Part shown: one piece after another, positions 46,371 to 58,087 of the stretch
Numbering within the stretch: position 1 is the first letter of the stretch
Layout: every line of letters begins with the position of its first letter
Assembly: GCA_946406115.1 (NCBI GenBank)
Contig: OX291545.1
Span: 12,538,001-12,602,000 of the forward strand
Reading direction: 5' to 3'
DNA: 64,000 nucleotides
DNA from: Apoda limacodes
Lineage: Eukaryota; Arthropoda; Insecta; Lepidoptera; Limacodidae
The notes under the pieces: generated by a model
Databases searched by the model: none
Seen by the model: only the letters and a program-made list of their open reading frames with translations
Told to the model about the DNA's origin: nothing
Translations under genes and position numbers: made by a program

Positions 46371-47541
46371 CACATTCCGATGGGCACTAACCATTGAGAA
46401 ACAGGGGGAGGCATTGGCATGTAGCCTGGACATAGCGAAGGCGTTCGATCGGGTCTGGCACCGGGGTCTGCCATCTTACGGATTGCCCGAGGGTTTGTGC
46501 AAATGGGTGGCTAGCTTTTTGTCTAGCAGATGCATACGAACCGTAGTTGACGGTAGTTGCTCTCATAGCATGGACATTAATGCTGGTGTCCCGCAAGGCT
46601 CTGTGCTGTCTCCTACGCTGTTTTTACTGCACATCAATGATATGTTGGACATCAACAACATACATTGCTATGCAGATGACAGTACTGGAGACGCTTATTA
46701 CACGGGCCGTGCAAGCATCCCACGTTCTGTTGTGGAGAAAAAGCGTGAAGAACTTGTGTCTCAAATCGAGATCGGTCTGTCCAAGGTCTCCGACTGGGGG
46801 CGGGAAAACTTGGTCCGATTCAACCCTTCAAAGACACAAGTCTGCGCGTTCACCGCTAAGAAAACCCCATTCACTGTAGTTCCAAAATTCCAGAACACTC
46901 GCCTCTCCATCTCGTAGAGCATTGGGATCCTTGGTGTTGACATCTCCAGCGATGTTCAGTTCCGAGATCATTTATAAGAAAAGGTGAAGCTGGCGTCCAA
47001 AAAACTAGGTGTACCTAACAGAGCGAGGCAGTACTTCACGTCGGGGCAAAGGTTGTTACTTTAAATGTCACAAGTTCGGCCTCATATGGAGTACGGCTGC
47101 CATCTCTGGGCGGGTGCACCCGGATACCAGCTTAGCCCTTTTGACTTGGTTCAACGACGGACTGTGAGAATTGTCGACGATTCCAAACTCACTTGCAGTA
47201 TCGAGCCCTTAAATCTGAGGAGAGACTTTGCCTCCGTGTGTGTTCTGAAGAATTGTTCGAAATGATGCCCTCGGCTACTTTCTACCATCGCACCGCTCGT
47301 CATCGGTAGGGAATCAATTCTCACTCTTTAGAACCGAAATGGTCGCGTACAGTGCGATTTTACAGAAACTTCCTCCCGCGAACGCTTAAGTTGTGGAATG
47401 AACTCCCTGCCAAAGTTCTCTCCAAGGACTACAATACTCCTGGTATTGCAAGCGTCCATATGCTACGGTGACCGCTTACCATTAGGCGGACCGTAAGCTT
47501 GTTTGCCACCTTAGTGGTATTAAAAAAAAAAAAAAAAAAAA
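46371..47541 (+). mobile_element. LINE family A, copy 3 (RT to poly(A))
   Basis: This plus-strand 5'-truncated copy has a long open RT part to 46917. Landmarks are SLDIAKAFDRVWHRGLPSYG, GVPQGSVLSPTLFLLHINDM, HCYADDSTGDAYYTGR (near 46665) and DWGRENLVRFNPSKTQVCAF. A TAG follows at 46915-46917. The C-terminal part to 47440 is in pieces (SQVRPHMEYGCHLWAG). Compared with the copy at 11301-11792 about 67 bases are missing near 47430, between AAGGACTACA and CCTGG. The family 3' end and an A run (47521-47541) follow. It inserted into dispersed repeat E. Confidence 0.9.
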
Positions 47542-47542
47542 A

Positions 47543-47672
47543 GCCATTCCAGGCCCTAAGCTATATGTATGCCAAATTTCACGCCAGCTGCGTCCAGTGG
47601 TTAAAGCGTTATTGAGTAACAAACATCCATCCAGACATACAAACTTTCACATTTATAATATAAGTAGGATAA
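47543..47672 (+). repeat. dispersed repeat E, copy 2, cut by LINE A
   Basis: The 3' portion of repeat E (ATGTATGCCAAATTTCACGC to TTTATAATATAAGTAGGATA) begins directly after the LINE poly(A). The LINE therefore inserted within an older copy of E. Confidence 0.75.
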
Positions 47673-48714
47673 ATGTTTGAGCGGTTCAACCAACCAAAAG
47701 TTCTGGTTCTTAAATGAATTTAAGAAGTTCAAGAACTCAAGTACACTGTACACTGTGTAAAATACACTAAAATTATCTAAACCATATCTTAATCGCTAGT
47801 ACCTAAATAATATGTAAACTAATTAGTAAGCCTTTCAATCATCAAACCAATAATATTCCTACCGACCTACTTAAAATTAGTGATTTAAGAAGTTTTAGCC
47901 CAGCATGTAATTTAAATACACTAAAATTAACCCTACAATGTCCAGGATCGCTAGCAAATAATATCAATAAACAAACTATTTATTTAGACATTCAATCATC
48001 AAACCAATAATATCAAGCGTAATTAATTATAGATAGACGAAACCCGCAATACAATAAGCAAGCGTAGGTACCTATTTGTAATGAGTTTAAAAAGTTCAAG
48101 TAGGTACCTAGGAACAACGTGTATATGATATATATCCTAAAATTATCCAAACAACATACAAATTAACAAACGAAATTCTAGACGAAAACCGTGAACATAC
48201 TCGTAGGTCAAGCATCACGAACGAGTGCATTCACCAGATTACAAAGTTACTTCTTCAGTTTGTATATCTAGAAAATGGAACTAAAAATCCGGAATTTGAG
48301 AGTTTTTCCTTGTTTTATAGGATAAAGAATACTGTACGTACGAAATTTGGAGCTTGTGCCGCTAGAAGTACCTTAGAAATTTTGATCATCGTTGAGTCAG
48401 TGAGTCAGTCAGTGACAAAATTAGGGAACTTTGATTTTCAACAATTTTTAAACGACTGGTTCAAATTTAATGTTATTTAGAAATATATCTAGCTATGTAA
48501 TCCCCTCTTGGTCACTGAAAATTAATTCTTTTAGTTTTTTCCACGACGAAATTACAGGGGGGTTTGAAAATGGCCCCAATGGCTTTAAAATAATGGTACG
48601 GCTATGCCTTTTTCCGCTCTATTGCTTGACTTGGCGGATTTATGAATAGTTTATAAATTAGCAAGAAACTTAAACACATAAAGTGTCCGTAGCCTTAAAT
48701 GAAATCAATGTCAA
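47673..48714. other. intergenic, no gene seen
   Basis: AT-rich sequence with many short imperfect repeats, for example AATCATCAAACCAATAATAT twice (near 47838 and 47996), suggesting an old tandem duplication of about 160 bases. No open frame with recognisable motifs occurs. Confidence 0.45.
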
Positions 48715-48960
48715 GAAACTGCTAGTCTACGATCAAAAGTTACTGAGATTAGTCCTTTATAGATTGACAGTTGTCATCTAAAATGAAGATCTTCATGGGG
48801 TATATCATTTCTGTAGGGAAACTACTAGTCTACATTTTGACAGCTGCCATTAGAAATAAAGATCTTGATGAAATCTATCAAAACAACTAGTTTACGATCA
48901 ATATAGTTACGGAGATATATCGCTGTCTGTTTGACCGCTGTCATCCGAAATAGTATTAAA
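48715..48960. repeat. degenerate direct repeats
   Basis: A module containing GAAACTRCTAGTCTA, GACAGYTGYCATYWRAAATR and AAGATCTTSATG recurs about three times in this interval with different gaps. Related wording reappears in the foldback at 49692-49951. Probably pieces of one mobile family. Confidence 0.6.
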
Positions 48961-49067
48961 AAAAATAATTGAAAAGAATGAAAAATGATTTAGCATTATT
49001 TTAAACAACCTATTTTTGTTTTCAAAATTTTTGAAACATATTTTAAAACATATTAAAAATTGTAAAG

Positions 49068-49230
49068 AACTTAATAAATAACGAAAGAATATGCGTCGGG
49101 GGCTGCCATATCTATTTCAAATTTCAACTGAAATAAAGATATCCTCTATTACATTATATCATCGTAAAACTTTAGTTCATTCAATGGCAGCCCCAGCGGA
49201 TATACTTTGGTTGTTTATTAAGTTTATAGG
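49068..49230. mobile_element. foldback element with about 45-bp arms
   Basis: The left arm includes ATATGCGTCGGGGGCTGCCA and the right arm the complementary TGGCAGCCCCAGCGGATAT. Similarity extends outwards through TAATAAATAAC-type sequence. There is no coding capacity. Confidence 0.7.
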
Positions 49231-49691
49231 TAGTTGAATATGTTATCTATTATTGCCACGTTTAAGTATATCTTCGAGAAACAAATAGGCAAGAAAGGAA
49301 GTGCTTTGAACACTGATAGTCCATTGTTTATATAACCGACTTCGCGAGAGATCAACTCTATTATAAAAAGCTTTTAACGTTTATTATCTTTCGTTACATA
49401 ATCTGGTTCAGTCAGTTTTTAAATTAATTAATCCTTTTTCAATAACGTTTTAACCGTCGAGGGATTTTTCAAAATTTTTATTTTATCCTTTTTCGATTAC
49501 GTTTCAACAGTCGTGGGTTTTTTCAAAAATTTTAATTTCGCTTTTTATTGTTAAAATAATCTAATTTATAACATAATTTACTCTATAACTGTAAAAATAA
49601 TACCTAAATCAAGACAATTGAATAAAATTGGAGTGTCTGTTTGTGTCGACTTTTTTGATTTTAATATTTCTTTCCCTCTCATCCTTTCTTT

Positions 49692-49951
49692 CTCATCAAG
49701 ATCTTTATATCTAATGACAGCTGTCAAACTAGAAAGGGCTACATCACCAAACATATTTATAAATTTGTAAAATGTTTCTTTCCGTCAGTAAATTTTTGTC
49801 TCTCCGTCTGTTCGAAATGATTTAAATCCGCAACTATGAATGCTATAGACTTGAAACTAACCATGACATTTACAAATTTATAAATATGTTTGGTGATGTA
49901 GCCCTTTCTAGTTTGACAGCTGTCATTAGATATAAAGATCTTGATGAGATC
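49692..49951. mobile_element. foldback element with about 84-bp arms
   Basis: The left arm (49692-49775) contains CTAATGACAGCTGTCAAACT and GGGCTACATCACCAAACAT. The right arm (49867-49951) is its reverse complement with hardly a mismatch. The 90-base spacer is non-coding. Near identity of the arms suggests recent formation. Confidence 0.85.
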
Positions 49952-50439
49952 TATCATAGTCCATTGAAATGTTACATGAGATTTGCATTTGTTAGAGGAC
50001 GCAATTTTATTTTTGGGACATGTGTGGGGGGTCAATAGAAGCTTAACCTCATGTTTGAGGGATCGCCACCCTTTTTCTTTTTCATAAGATCGGGGGGTGC
50101 TAGAGGCTTGGAAGCTTGTATTGGAATCCAAATGCTTGCATGCTTTTTCCAGCCCCGATCTTCTTCACGACTGCACCTGGTGATATACTCGATGACTGTG
50201 AAAACGAGCTGCATCTTGTGTTGTTTAAATACGCCGCAGTGAAAATAATGTAAGCGATACGTCGATAATTTAATGCTGGACAAATTTTGACGACGCTCTC
50301 TGCTTACAAAATTAGAAATTCCGTACCGACGTGAAAAATATGAATACGAACCGAAAACCAGTCAGTGTACAAGCGGTCATACATTTACTATGGTGGCTAT
50401 GACGCAACGTCTTTTTTCCGAATCGTTTTTTTCCTGGCT

Positions 50440-50605
50440 TTTTTTTTTCTGACTGACTATGCAGTTGGCTGTTGCAGCCATTACTGCTTCACCGAGCTTT
50501 TTGAGGCGAGACTCTGAAGGAGTCTCAGCCCATATAGCGCCCAACAGTCAAGGGCTCCCCGCGGGGGGAGCCTCGGCTTGGGTTGTCGCCTTCGGGGGGG
50601 AATTT
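50440..50605 (-). repeat. dispersed repeat D, copy 2
   Basis: This partner of 16245-16440 has the same GAGACTCTGAAGGAGTCTC hairpin (50508-50526). It also has an extra GC hairpin absent from the other copy, GGCTCCCCGCGGGGGGAGCC near 50555. Confidence 0.7.
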
Positions 50606-51260
50606 CCCAGAAATGAATCAGTGCACAAGCACACTAAACGCATTCTCGCTTTTCCGTGCCGTCGTAGGTAAAAAAATAATTTAACCCCATGCATTTTGAT
50701 CACCAGGATAATCTTTAATTGATTTATAAGCTTTTTTAAAAAGTTATTCCTATTCATTATACTACAATTGTTTGAAGAAAAGACAATTATCTACTTTTAA
50801 AGCTGGTTTTAATTTAAAATGTAAAGAGGGATCGACGTTAATGGACTGAGACAGGACGATTAAAAAAGTTGCATTCGTTGGACTTATCAGGTTATGGTTT
50901 ATTCGTCAACTCCTTATCTTAAAGACCCTCTGTACGCAGGGGAAAATAAAACAATCTAATATCAGCGCCAAATAAAAGCTATCTCCCAGGTGAGAGTTAG
51001 CTATTATTATTTATTTATAGTTCTACTTAGATGGTGATCTAAGTGGAGTAAGATTTACTTCGGTGGGTGTACCTAGCTTATAAACCTAGGTGAAAGTCCG
51101 CAGGCCCAAATAATAAGAAAGAAAAAAGTTACTTGTTTTTTACCTACTTCGTAGGTAAGGAAGTACCTAAAACAAGTACAAAAAAAATATTAATTAATAA
51201 AAAAATAAAAATTAATTAGGTATATATTATGAAAGGTTAAAGCAAATTTTACATAAACAA
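50606..51260. other. intergenic and probable 3' UTR of the complex I paralogue
   Basis: No coding sequence was recognised. A minus-strand AATAAA at 51010-51015, about 245 bases after the stop of the next gene, is the likeliest poly(A) signal. Confidence 0.4.
51010..51015 (-). terminator. candidate poly(A) signal of the NDUFS2-like gene
   Basis: AATAAA on the minus strand lies about 245 bases downstream of the TGA at 51261. Other AT-rich hexamers lie nearer but do not match exactly. Confidence 0.35.
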
Positions 51261-52667
51261 TCAGCGATCAATATCGCCAAATACTACATCTATCGTGGCG
51301 ATAAGTATCGCTATATCTGCCAGCATTAACCGTTTTCCCATAATTGCAAGGCCTGCTAAGTGTAAGTAGGAGCAAGGACGAATGTGCACGCGATACGGTT
51401 TCGAAGTCCCGTCAGCTACCATATACAAACCCAACTCTCCTTTCGGAGCTTCCGTGGCAGTATACGTTGCTCCTGGTGGTACAGGGTAGCCCTCAGTGCA
51501 AAGCTTAAAATGATGAATCAGGGCCTCCATTGAAGTTTTCATTTCCCTCCTCGAAGGGAGACAGATCTTCGAGTCATCAGTTTTATATTCACCTTCAGGC
51601 ATTGTGTCAATTACTTGATTGATAATTCTTAACGATTGCCTTAGTTCTTCTAACCGTAAGAGATGACGATCGTAGCTGTCACCAAAAGTACCGACTGGTA
51701 CGTCAAAGTCATACAGATCATATCCATCGTATGGTAAGGCAATTCTCAGATCCCACTTGACACCGGTGCATCGCAACATTGGTCCTGTGAATCCTAAATT
51801 AATTGCTTCATGCGCAGATATAGCACCAATACCAGCGGTTCTGGCATAGTATAATCTATTACCCGTAGCAACGTCCTCGGTCTCATCGCAACGTTCACCC
51901 ATCTTCATACAAATTTCATGAACATCATTAAGAAATCCAATGGGAATATCTTGAGATACTCCACCGGGCCGAACGTAAGCACAATGCACTCGAGCCCCGC
52001 AGAGTCTCTCAAATAGTTCATAGAGTTTTTCTCGTTCTTCGCACATCCAAAAGAATGGTGTAATTCCACCAGCGTCAAGAATGGTTCCCGAAATATTAAG
52101 TAAATGGTTCGCAATTCTAGACAACTCGCTACACAAAACACGTATAGCTTTGGCTCTGGGTGGAGCTTCAATACCAAGAAGTTTTTCAACAGCGAGAGCA
52201 AAAGTCTCTTCGTTTGCTAAAGTGGATACATAGTCAAGACGGTCCATATAGGGTAGGCTTTGATTGTAGTGCTTATGTTCCATGAGTTTCTCAGTAGCTC
52301 TATGCAAGAAACCGATGTGAGGGTCGGCTCTTATGACAGTTTCTCCATCTAGTTCTAAAATAAGCCGAAGAACACCATGGGCGGCAGGGTGCTGAGGTCC
52401 AAAATTGATCCACATATTCTTGAGTCTTCGTTCGAGTGGTTTCAATCTTGAGTGATAAAGCGTCCGATATTTTTCAGCTTCCGTGGTGGGGAACATTACT
52501 TTGTGACTATATTGCTCCACGTACTCTGCGTCTGGGAACCACCTGTGTCCTTGTGCTGGTAATCCTACTGTTACTCGTATATACCGCACAAAATAGCTAA
52601 TATTAATGTTGTTATTTTTCAATATTTTCAGTGACTGCATATTTAACAAACAAATGTTTTCTTGCAA
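51261..52667 (-). CDS. NDUFS2-like protein (complex I 49-kDa subunit paralogue), single exon
   Basis: An uninterrupted 468-residue frame without introns encodes a homologue of the 49-kDa core subunit of mitochondrial NADH:ubiquinone oxidoreductase, which lines the quinone pocket. It runs from the conserved INFGPQHPAAHGVLRLILEL (about residues 87-106) and HIGFLHRATEKLMEH, through MDRLDYVSTLANEE, GGITPFFWMCEEREKL, RPGGVSQDIPIGFLNDV and FDVPVGTFGDSYDR. It ends with MKTSMEALIHHFKLCTEGYP, PPGATYTATEAPKGELGLYM and VVFGDIDR at the C-terminus. The pocket His of PQHPAAHG and Tyr of LDYVS are kept. Unlike most relatives it has HRATEKL for HRGTEKL and GDSYDR for GDCYDR. The N-terminal 60 residues are unlike usual targeting sequences, and Met10 is an alternative start. 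The lack of introns and the divergence suggest an old retrocopy kept as a gene, comparable to ND-49-like paralogues in flies. It could be the only copy; this cannot be told from the window. Confidence 0.93.
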   Translation of the reverse strand: MQENICLLNMQSLKILKNNNINISYFVRYIRVTVGLPAQGHRWFPDAEYVEQYSHKVMFPTTEAEKYRTLYHSRLKPLERRLKNMWINFGPQHPAAHGVLRLILELDGETVIRADPHIGFLHRATEKLMEHKHYNQSLPYMDRLDYVSTLANEETFALAVEKLLGIEAPPRAKAIRVLCSELSRIANHLLNISGTILDAGGITPFFWMCEEREKLYELFERLCGARVHCAYVRPGGVSQDIPIGFLNDVHEICMKMGERCDETEDVATGNRLYYARTAGIGAISAHEAINLGFTGPMLRCTGVKWDLRIALPYDGYDLYDFDVPVGTFGDSYDRHLLRLEELRQSLRIINQVIDTMPEGEYKTDDSKICLPSRREMKTSMEALIHHFKLCTEGYPVPPGATYTATEAPKGELGLYMVADGTSKPYRVHIRPCSYLHLAGLAIMGKRLMLADIAILIATIDVVFGDIDR

Positions 52668-53004
52668 TACTTCATAATGAGTTAATAAAATAGTCAGTGT
52701 CTTATTTTTTCATGCCGAGTAGAATGAAAAGGTTTTTTTGACATCACTCATCACGCAGTGACCATAGAGTTCATATTACTTGTGTTGCTCTACTATATCG
52801 ATGATATTTTTTCTTCCACTTCCCGTCCCCGTCCCTTTTCGTCCTTGTTCTCGTTACGTACCTATATTTTATATAATACATTCTATACCTTTAAAACCAT
52901 ACATAAACGAGAAAAAACCCGTTACGCATGCAGCGACCTTGTCGTTTAGAAGAAGTAAGTACCTACACGACAAGAAACAAATGGACCATCGATTATAAGA
53001 TAAA
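52668..53004. other. upstream region of the NDUFS2-like gene
   Basis: This probably contains the promoter, but no TATA box or initiator could be assigned with confidence. Two overlapping plus-strand frames of 60-70 codons have no recognisable features. Confidence 0.3.
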
Positions 53005-53428
53005 AAACAGCCAAGTGCGTGCCATAAATGCATTAATTTAGGTATCCGTAAAATGAGAAAATTATGGTTATCTAAAATACTTATGAACCGATTTTGTCCA
53101 AAATAAAGTATTTATAAAGCCCTATTTTCCTGACTTCTCGAGATTTTTAGATCACGCGGTTTAAAAGTTTAAAGGGTGGCATACAACTATTTTAACGTTG
53201 GAAGCCAACAACTGGTAAAATATAAATTTTAGAGAAAAAGTCTGAAGATTTTCAAAGCCCTATCCAAAGACACCCTTAAAAATTTTTTTTCTTAATTTTC
53301 ATAACATATAATATAAGGATTATTAGGATCTACCCAAGAATCATAAGGCTGTGACATACGGACGAGCGAACGGACATGACGAATTTATAAGCGTTCCGTT
53401 TGTTACCATTTGACTGCGGAACCCTAAA
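53005..53428 (-). repeat. dispersed repeat F, full-length inverted copy
   Basis: On the minus strand it opens TTTAGGGTTCCGCAGTCAAA, passes a CGTCCGTATGTCACAGCC stretch and ends GGCACGCACTTGGCTGTTTT. This is the same order as the plus-strand copy at 55734-56115. There is no open frame. The class is unknown, and its two ends carry no clear TIR. Confidence 0.75.
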
Positions 53429-53449
53429 AGACAAGAAGATCACCTCCAT

Positions 53450-53640
53450 AGAATGCGTCGCCTCGCCCTAGCCGTCATACGCCGGACAACAGGGGCACAG
53501 GCCTCTCTTGAAGAAGGTTTAGCCCATAATACAACACGCTGGCCTAATGCTGGTCGCCGGACGTTGTCAGAGTTTTCAAACCGCTCATTCGCCGCCGCCC
53601 GTGCCGGCGACAAGTCCGCCGTAGTCCTGATAAGTGGCTA
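53450..53640 (-). repeat. GC-richer repeat fragment, RTE-like
   Basis: It contains TTTAGCCCATAATACAACAC and GCTGGCCTAATGCTGG, the kind of wording found in lepidopteran RTE-related 3' ends. The plus strand is open for 62 codons, but I see no known domain and do not call a gene. Confidence 0.4.
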
Positions 53641-55733
53641 AAAATCCTGACATCTGGTAACCTCAGCAGTGACCACGCCTGTCGTTGTTTAACTTTGCAT
53701 GTCGTTTCTGAGATATAATGATTTATTTCCAATCACTTTTGTTATTAGAGTCGTATAAAATAAATCAAAACCTGCAAAGTAGGTAAGTGGGCAACAATTA
53801 GATAAATAGGTATTGGCAACACAGAAAATTCAAATGCTAACAGACTTCATGATCGCCTTATAATTAGCTTTTAAAAAGACGTGTCAAAACTACCTATGGG
53901 AGCAAGGACGGCAAGTACCGGGCTATTTTTTACAAGTTTTAATTTAGTCCGTCTGTTACCAAATCTTGAAAGTAAATTTTAATCCACTTCCCCGTTTTCC
54001 ATTGAACTGAAATTTCGCATATATATGTAAATCGGATGACAATGCAATATTATTATGGCATGGAGATGATTGTTTGGTTTAGTATCATGCAAAAACTCCC
54101 CTTAAGTACGCATATTGTGACAGGCAGCTACGGAACCCTACACTGCGCGTGGTTGGACACGCACTTGACCGGTTCTTAAAAATTTTGAAAGTAGGACTAC
54201 TTCAGATGATGCATTAATATTTTGAAATAAGCCGTTATTTCAAAAAAAGTTTATTATTTGTAGAGATTTCAAAGTCTAATTTTTTTATTGTTTTTAATCA
54301 GTTAAAAAGTAAAGGCATTTGTTCTAAATTTTTAAGATTACTATTATTGTAGGTAAGACAAATTAAAAAAAAATGTAAATATCGTACACAAATGTACTGT
54401 TTTTTAGAATAATGTGTTACCTACATAACATACATTAATAATAATAAAACAAAGGTTTTTACGTTTTCAAGGATGATGATTATTCGATTTCATTAGGTAC
54501 TTCATAAACTTGTATTTAGACATTTCTTAGGAACTTAATTTAATTTTTTGTTTGTTATACTTAATAAAGACGAGAATAACAATATTTTAAGAATATGGTG
54601 TTAATATTTTTTTTATTGACAACCCTATTTCTCATAAAATCGTTAGATCAAAAATGGCAATCTAGAGAAAAATTTTGGCACCAAAGGCGGCAATCTTTCC
54701 TCGTCCTGAACCCTTATTGGGAACAGTCTTGAGCTATTCGGACTCTGGAATTCGAGACAAAAATATATGATTTGAATTACAGATTTACAATTCAAATCAG
54801 ATTTTTGAAAATAAGTAATTATTTTTACCTTTTTAGTGCATCTTTTTGAAGCTGCTTGTTTTTTTTGTTAAAATCTTCTTTTACTTATGGGTTTTTAAAG
54901 GCGGTGTATTTTTTTGTTATTTTCTTTTAAGCTCGTCTCTTATAACAGGAAACCTGTGTGCAAAATCACTAGACTCAGTAATTTGTTTTATGCGTCAATG
55001 TATAAGTCAGTCAATTCATTCTTATATATACATGGTACGATAACTTGTCCTATATACATTAATTTGTAATTGGTACAGGTAGGTATATAATAATAAATAA
55101 CCGTGTTCAACTTCAGTTTATATTTCCTTTCGTGTCAGCAAATCACAAATATGTATACATAAATACCTTACCATGTAACATTCATTTTACATTTCATATA
55201 GTAATATTATCACGATAAGTATATTTCGCATTACCACAATATATAAATTATTATATTATAGCTTATTGGTATATAATAAATAGATAAATGTAAAAGTAAA
55301 AATTGAAAATTTTTAATATACCTATGTAAGTACTTATATATAGGTATATATAAAAAATAGTAGCAAAAGTTGGTATATATTTTGTTTAAGTTCTGTGTAT
55401 ATTATATATATATATGTAATATTGAAGTAACAGTAGACCAAATTTCGAATAGATTGTACCGATGAAAGTTGTTCACATCCCTTCATCTACCAGAAAAGAT
55501 ATGAAGATCTTCAAACGGCTGAACAGACTTTTATCATAGTAAACACTGAAATCATAGCAAAGAACACTCTCGACCATTTGGCTGTCATTAGTTTTAATTT
55601 CTTGATTTTTAGATTTTTAAAGTACGCTTTGTGCAAATAGATAATTTAGCCGATTTTTTACGATTCTGAAATACGCTTTGTATCAATTGAAAATTGAAAA
55701 ATAACTTAATATCAGCGCTAGTAAGCTCCTTTT
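53641..55733. other. intergenic, no gene seen
   Basis: AT-rich sequence. The end block of repeat F (CGGAACCCTACACTGCGCGT, with GGACACGCACTTGACCGGTT) occurs at about 54130-54180, so a partial F copy precedes it. Nothing else was recognised. Confidence 0.45.
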
Positions 55734-56115
55734 TAGGGTTCCGTACCCAAAGGGTAAAAAACGTCCGTCCGGCCGTCTATTACCAGGCTGTATTTCATGA
55801 ACGGTGATAGTTAGACAGTTGAAATATTCACAAAAGATGTATTCTGTTGCCGCTATAACAATACAATACAAATACTAAAAAACATACAACAAACGTGATT
55901 ATTTTGCTCGATATTGATAACGGCAACAGGTAGACACTTGAAATATTCACAGAATATTTAGTTATATATTTACCTTAAAAATAAGTAATTATATTAAAAT
56001 AAAATAAATATTTAAGGTGGGCTCCCATACTACAAACGTGATTTTTTTGCCGTTTTCCTAGATAATGGTACGGAACCCTACGTGCGCGAGTCCGACTCGC
56101 ACTTGGCCGGTTTGT
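55734..56115 (+). repeat. dispersed repeat F, full-length copy
   Basis: It opens TAGGGTTCCGTACCCAAAGG, has CGTCCGTCCGGCCGTCTATT and two direct copies of an ATATTCACAGAATAT-like block, and ends ACGGAACCCTACGTGCGCGA with TCCGACTCGCACTTGGCCGG. The start and end both carry GGTTCCGT or its complement ACGGAACCC. Five or six partial relatives occur in the window. It is non-coding. Confidence 0.8.
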
Positions 56116-57401
56116 TATTAGTAGATTCACAAAAATAGATTTTATTTAACTGCGTTTGTTGAGGGCAATGTACCTATATCTGTAATTTTAATAGTTCTTA
56201 AATTAAATCCAAAATTTTACGGATTTGAAAATTAATGAGCCGTTTATATTGATATTTTGCTGGATATAGGTTGATCTTATTTTAGGAAATATGTAGACAA
56301 TCTAAAATAATAAATTATTCCTATGAAAACCTATCTATTTAGGTACTTCTCTGATATTTTCTCGTTAGTTACAATTTTTGATCGACGCGTGGGTTTCAAA
56401 GACCTACCTATATATTAAATAAGTAACAATATTTGAATAAATTATGATAATGAATTATTTTTAAATAATGACTTTGAAGAGAGCAAACTGTTCATAGAGT
56501 TCCATAGAGAGAGTAAAAAAAAAAGAATAAAACTTTTTTCACATTCCTGCCTATATTTTTATGAAGCGAAATTTTTGTTTTATCATATTCTTTATAGTGT
56601 TTTATGTAGTATTGGCGCGCACTGTACGTTTACATGCGACACCAGAAGCGCGCCTTTAAAAATACGTTTTTATTTCGTTTCACTACACTAACGAACAATT
56701 ACTTTTTTAAAGTTTTAAATATACTGTATAGTGTATTTTTATCGTAGTTTATATTTTTATCGATAAAATTCGAATTGTTTACCTTTGACGAGATACAAAA
56801 ACTGGGTCATAATAATGTGGGAAATGAATACTGAGCTGGTATATCTTATCAGCAGTAGGTATCTCATAATTATCAACATCTTATCACAGTATAACGATTA
56901 TACGATGTATATATATATATAACACGTGCACTTTTATCGACATAGTTTACTTCCTAATAAAATTTAATATATACCGACTTAAAGTAAGTATTTATTATTT
57001 AAGGCAATGGTATATCCTGGGAAAAGCGTGCCGTTTCGACCAGTGTACAAAGATATATTATACTATTGAAGCATACAAAGACACACAGTTCCACGTACGA
57101 CAGGCGCTAGCACGTGACCGCACGTAAAATAAATATTCTAAATTAAATGGTTTAAATGACAAATAATTATAATATTAGCAAATCTACTTAATTAAGGTTT
57201 GAACTATAACATATATTTTGTTCATGTCAAAAAGTGTACTCTGGACTGCCAAAAAATTAAATACCTCAAACTTCACTCGTTTGGGTATGCCATCACCTTA
57301 AGTATGTATTTCAGAATGAATAGGTATACTTCCGATTCCGACTGTTAATAATTCATTATTAATCACTAAGATTGTATCTATTTATATCACTGTTGTAGCA
57401 A
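56116..57401. other. AT-rich intergenic, no gene seen
   Basis: No open frame of note. Short palindromic AT runs occur, for example around 56905-56925. No repeat matched elsewhere in the window. Confidence 0.45.
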
Positions 57402-58087
57402 TTTATTGGTACAGTCAATAATAAATGATGTCATTGCACTATCAGCTGCCATATTTGAGTTTAAATTAACACTTGCTTCTTCGGGCCTTCTTCTTCTAGC
57501 TACTTTACAAGAAAATTAAACTAATGAAATGAAAAAAATAATTACATAAACTTAAAAAATATTATTTTTAATCACTTAACTGGACGCTATGTACATAGGC
57601 TATAAGATCATTATGTTTTAATATGTTAGGATTAACGCACACATAACGCCGCTCACCAGATCAGCAGCAACTCAACTCGAGTCGTTCAGAATTCTCATCT
57701 CTGTATGAAACTTCATACTGCAATGCACACTTATCAGGACCGGCTTATATGAACGAACGTGGAGGCAACGCTGATCGTGTACCTATTGTGAGATTTTGTG
57801 AGTTTCTTTCTTTATCTCTATTACTTTTGCGTTTGACGTTCGCATCAATGAAATAAATGTATGGTAATGAAGCAGCGCCCCTACCTCCCATTCTCATAGA
57901 ACTGTTGTCGAAAACGCGAACGCTTTAAAATAATTAAAATCTCTGCGTTAAGTGTGCTTTTAATATTGTCAATATGATAACAATATAAGCTTAATTTTAC
58001 AACATGAAGTACAACACATAACACGCAATAACAACAATTTCTTGGTCCTCTTAATTCGATAGATTGGAGCTTCTGTGTATACATTGT
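57402..58087 (-). other. possible 3' UTR of the amino-acid transporter
   Basis: A minus-strand AATAAA at 57402-57407 is about 680 bases downstream of the transporter stop. If used, this whole stretch is 3' UTR. The GC-richer part around 57640-57790 has no conserved features I can name. Confidence 0.3.

Noticed and set aside
53453..53641. 62-codon Arg/Ala-rich plus-strand frame
   Set aside because: The DNA resembles a dispersed RTE-related repeat, and the composition follows from local GC content.
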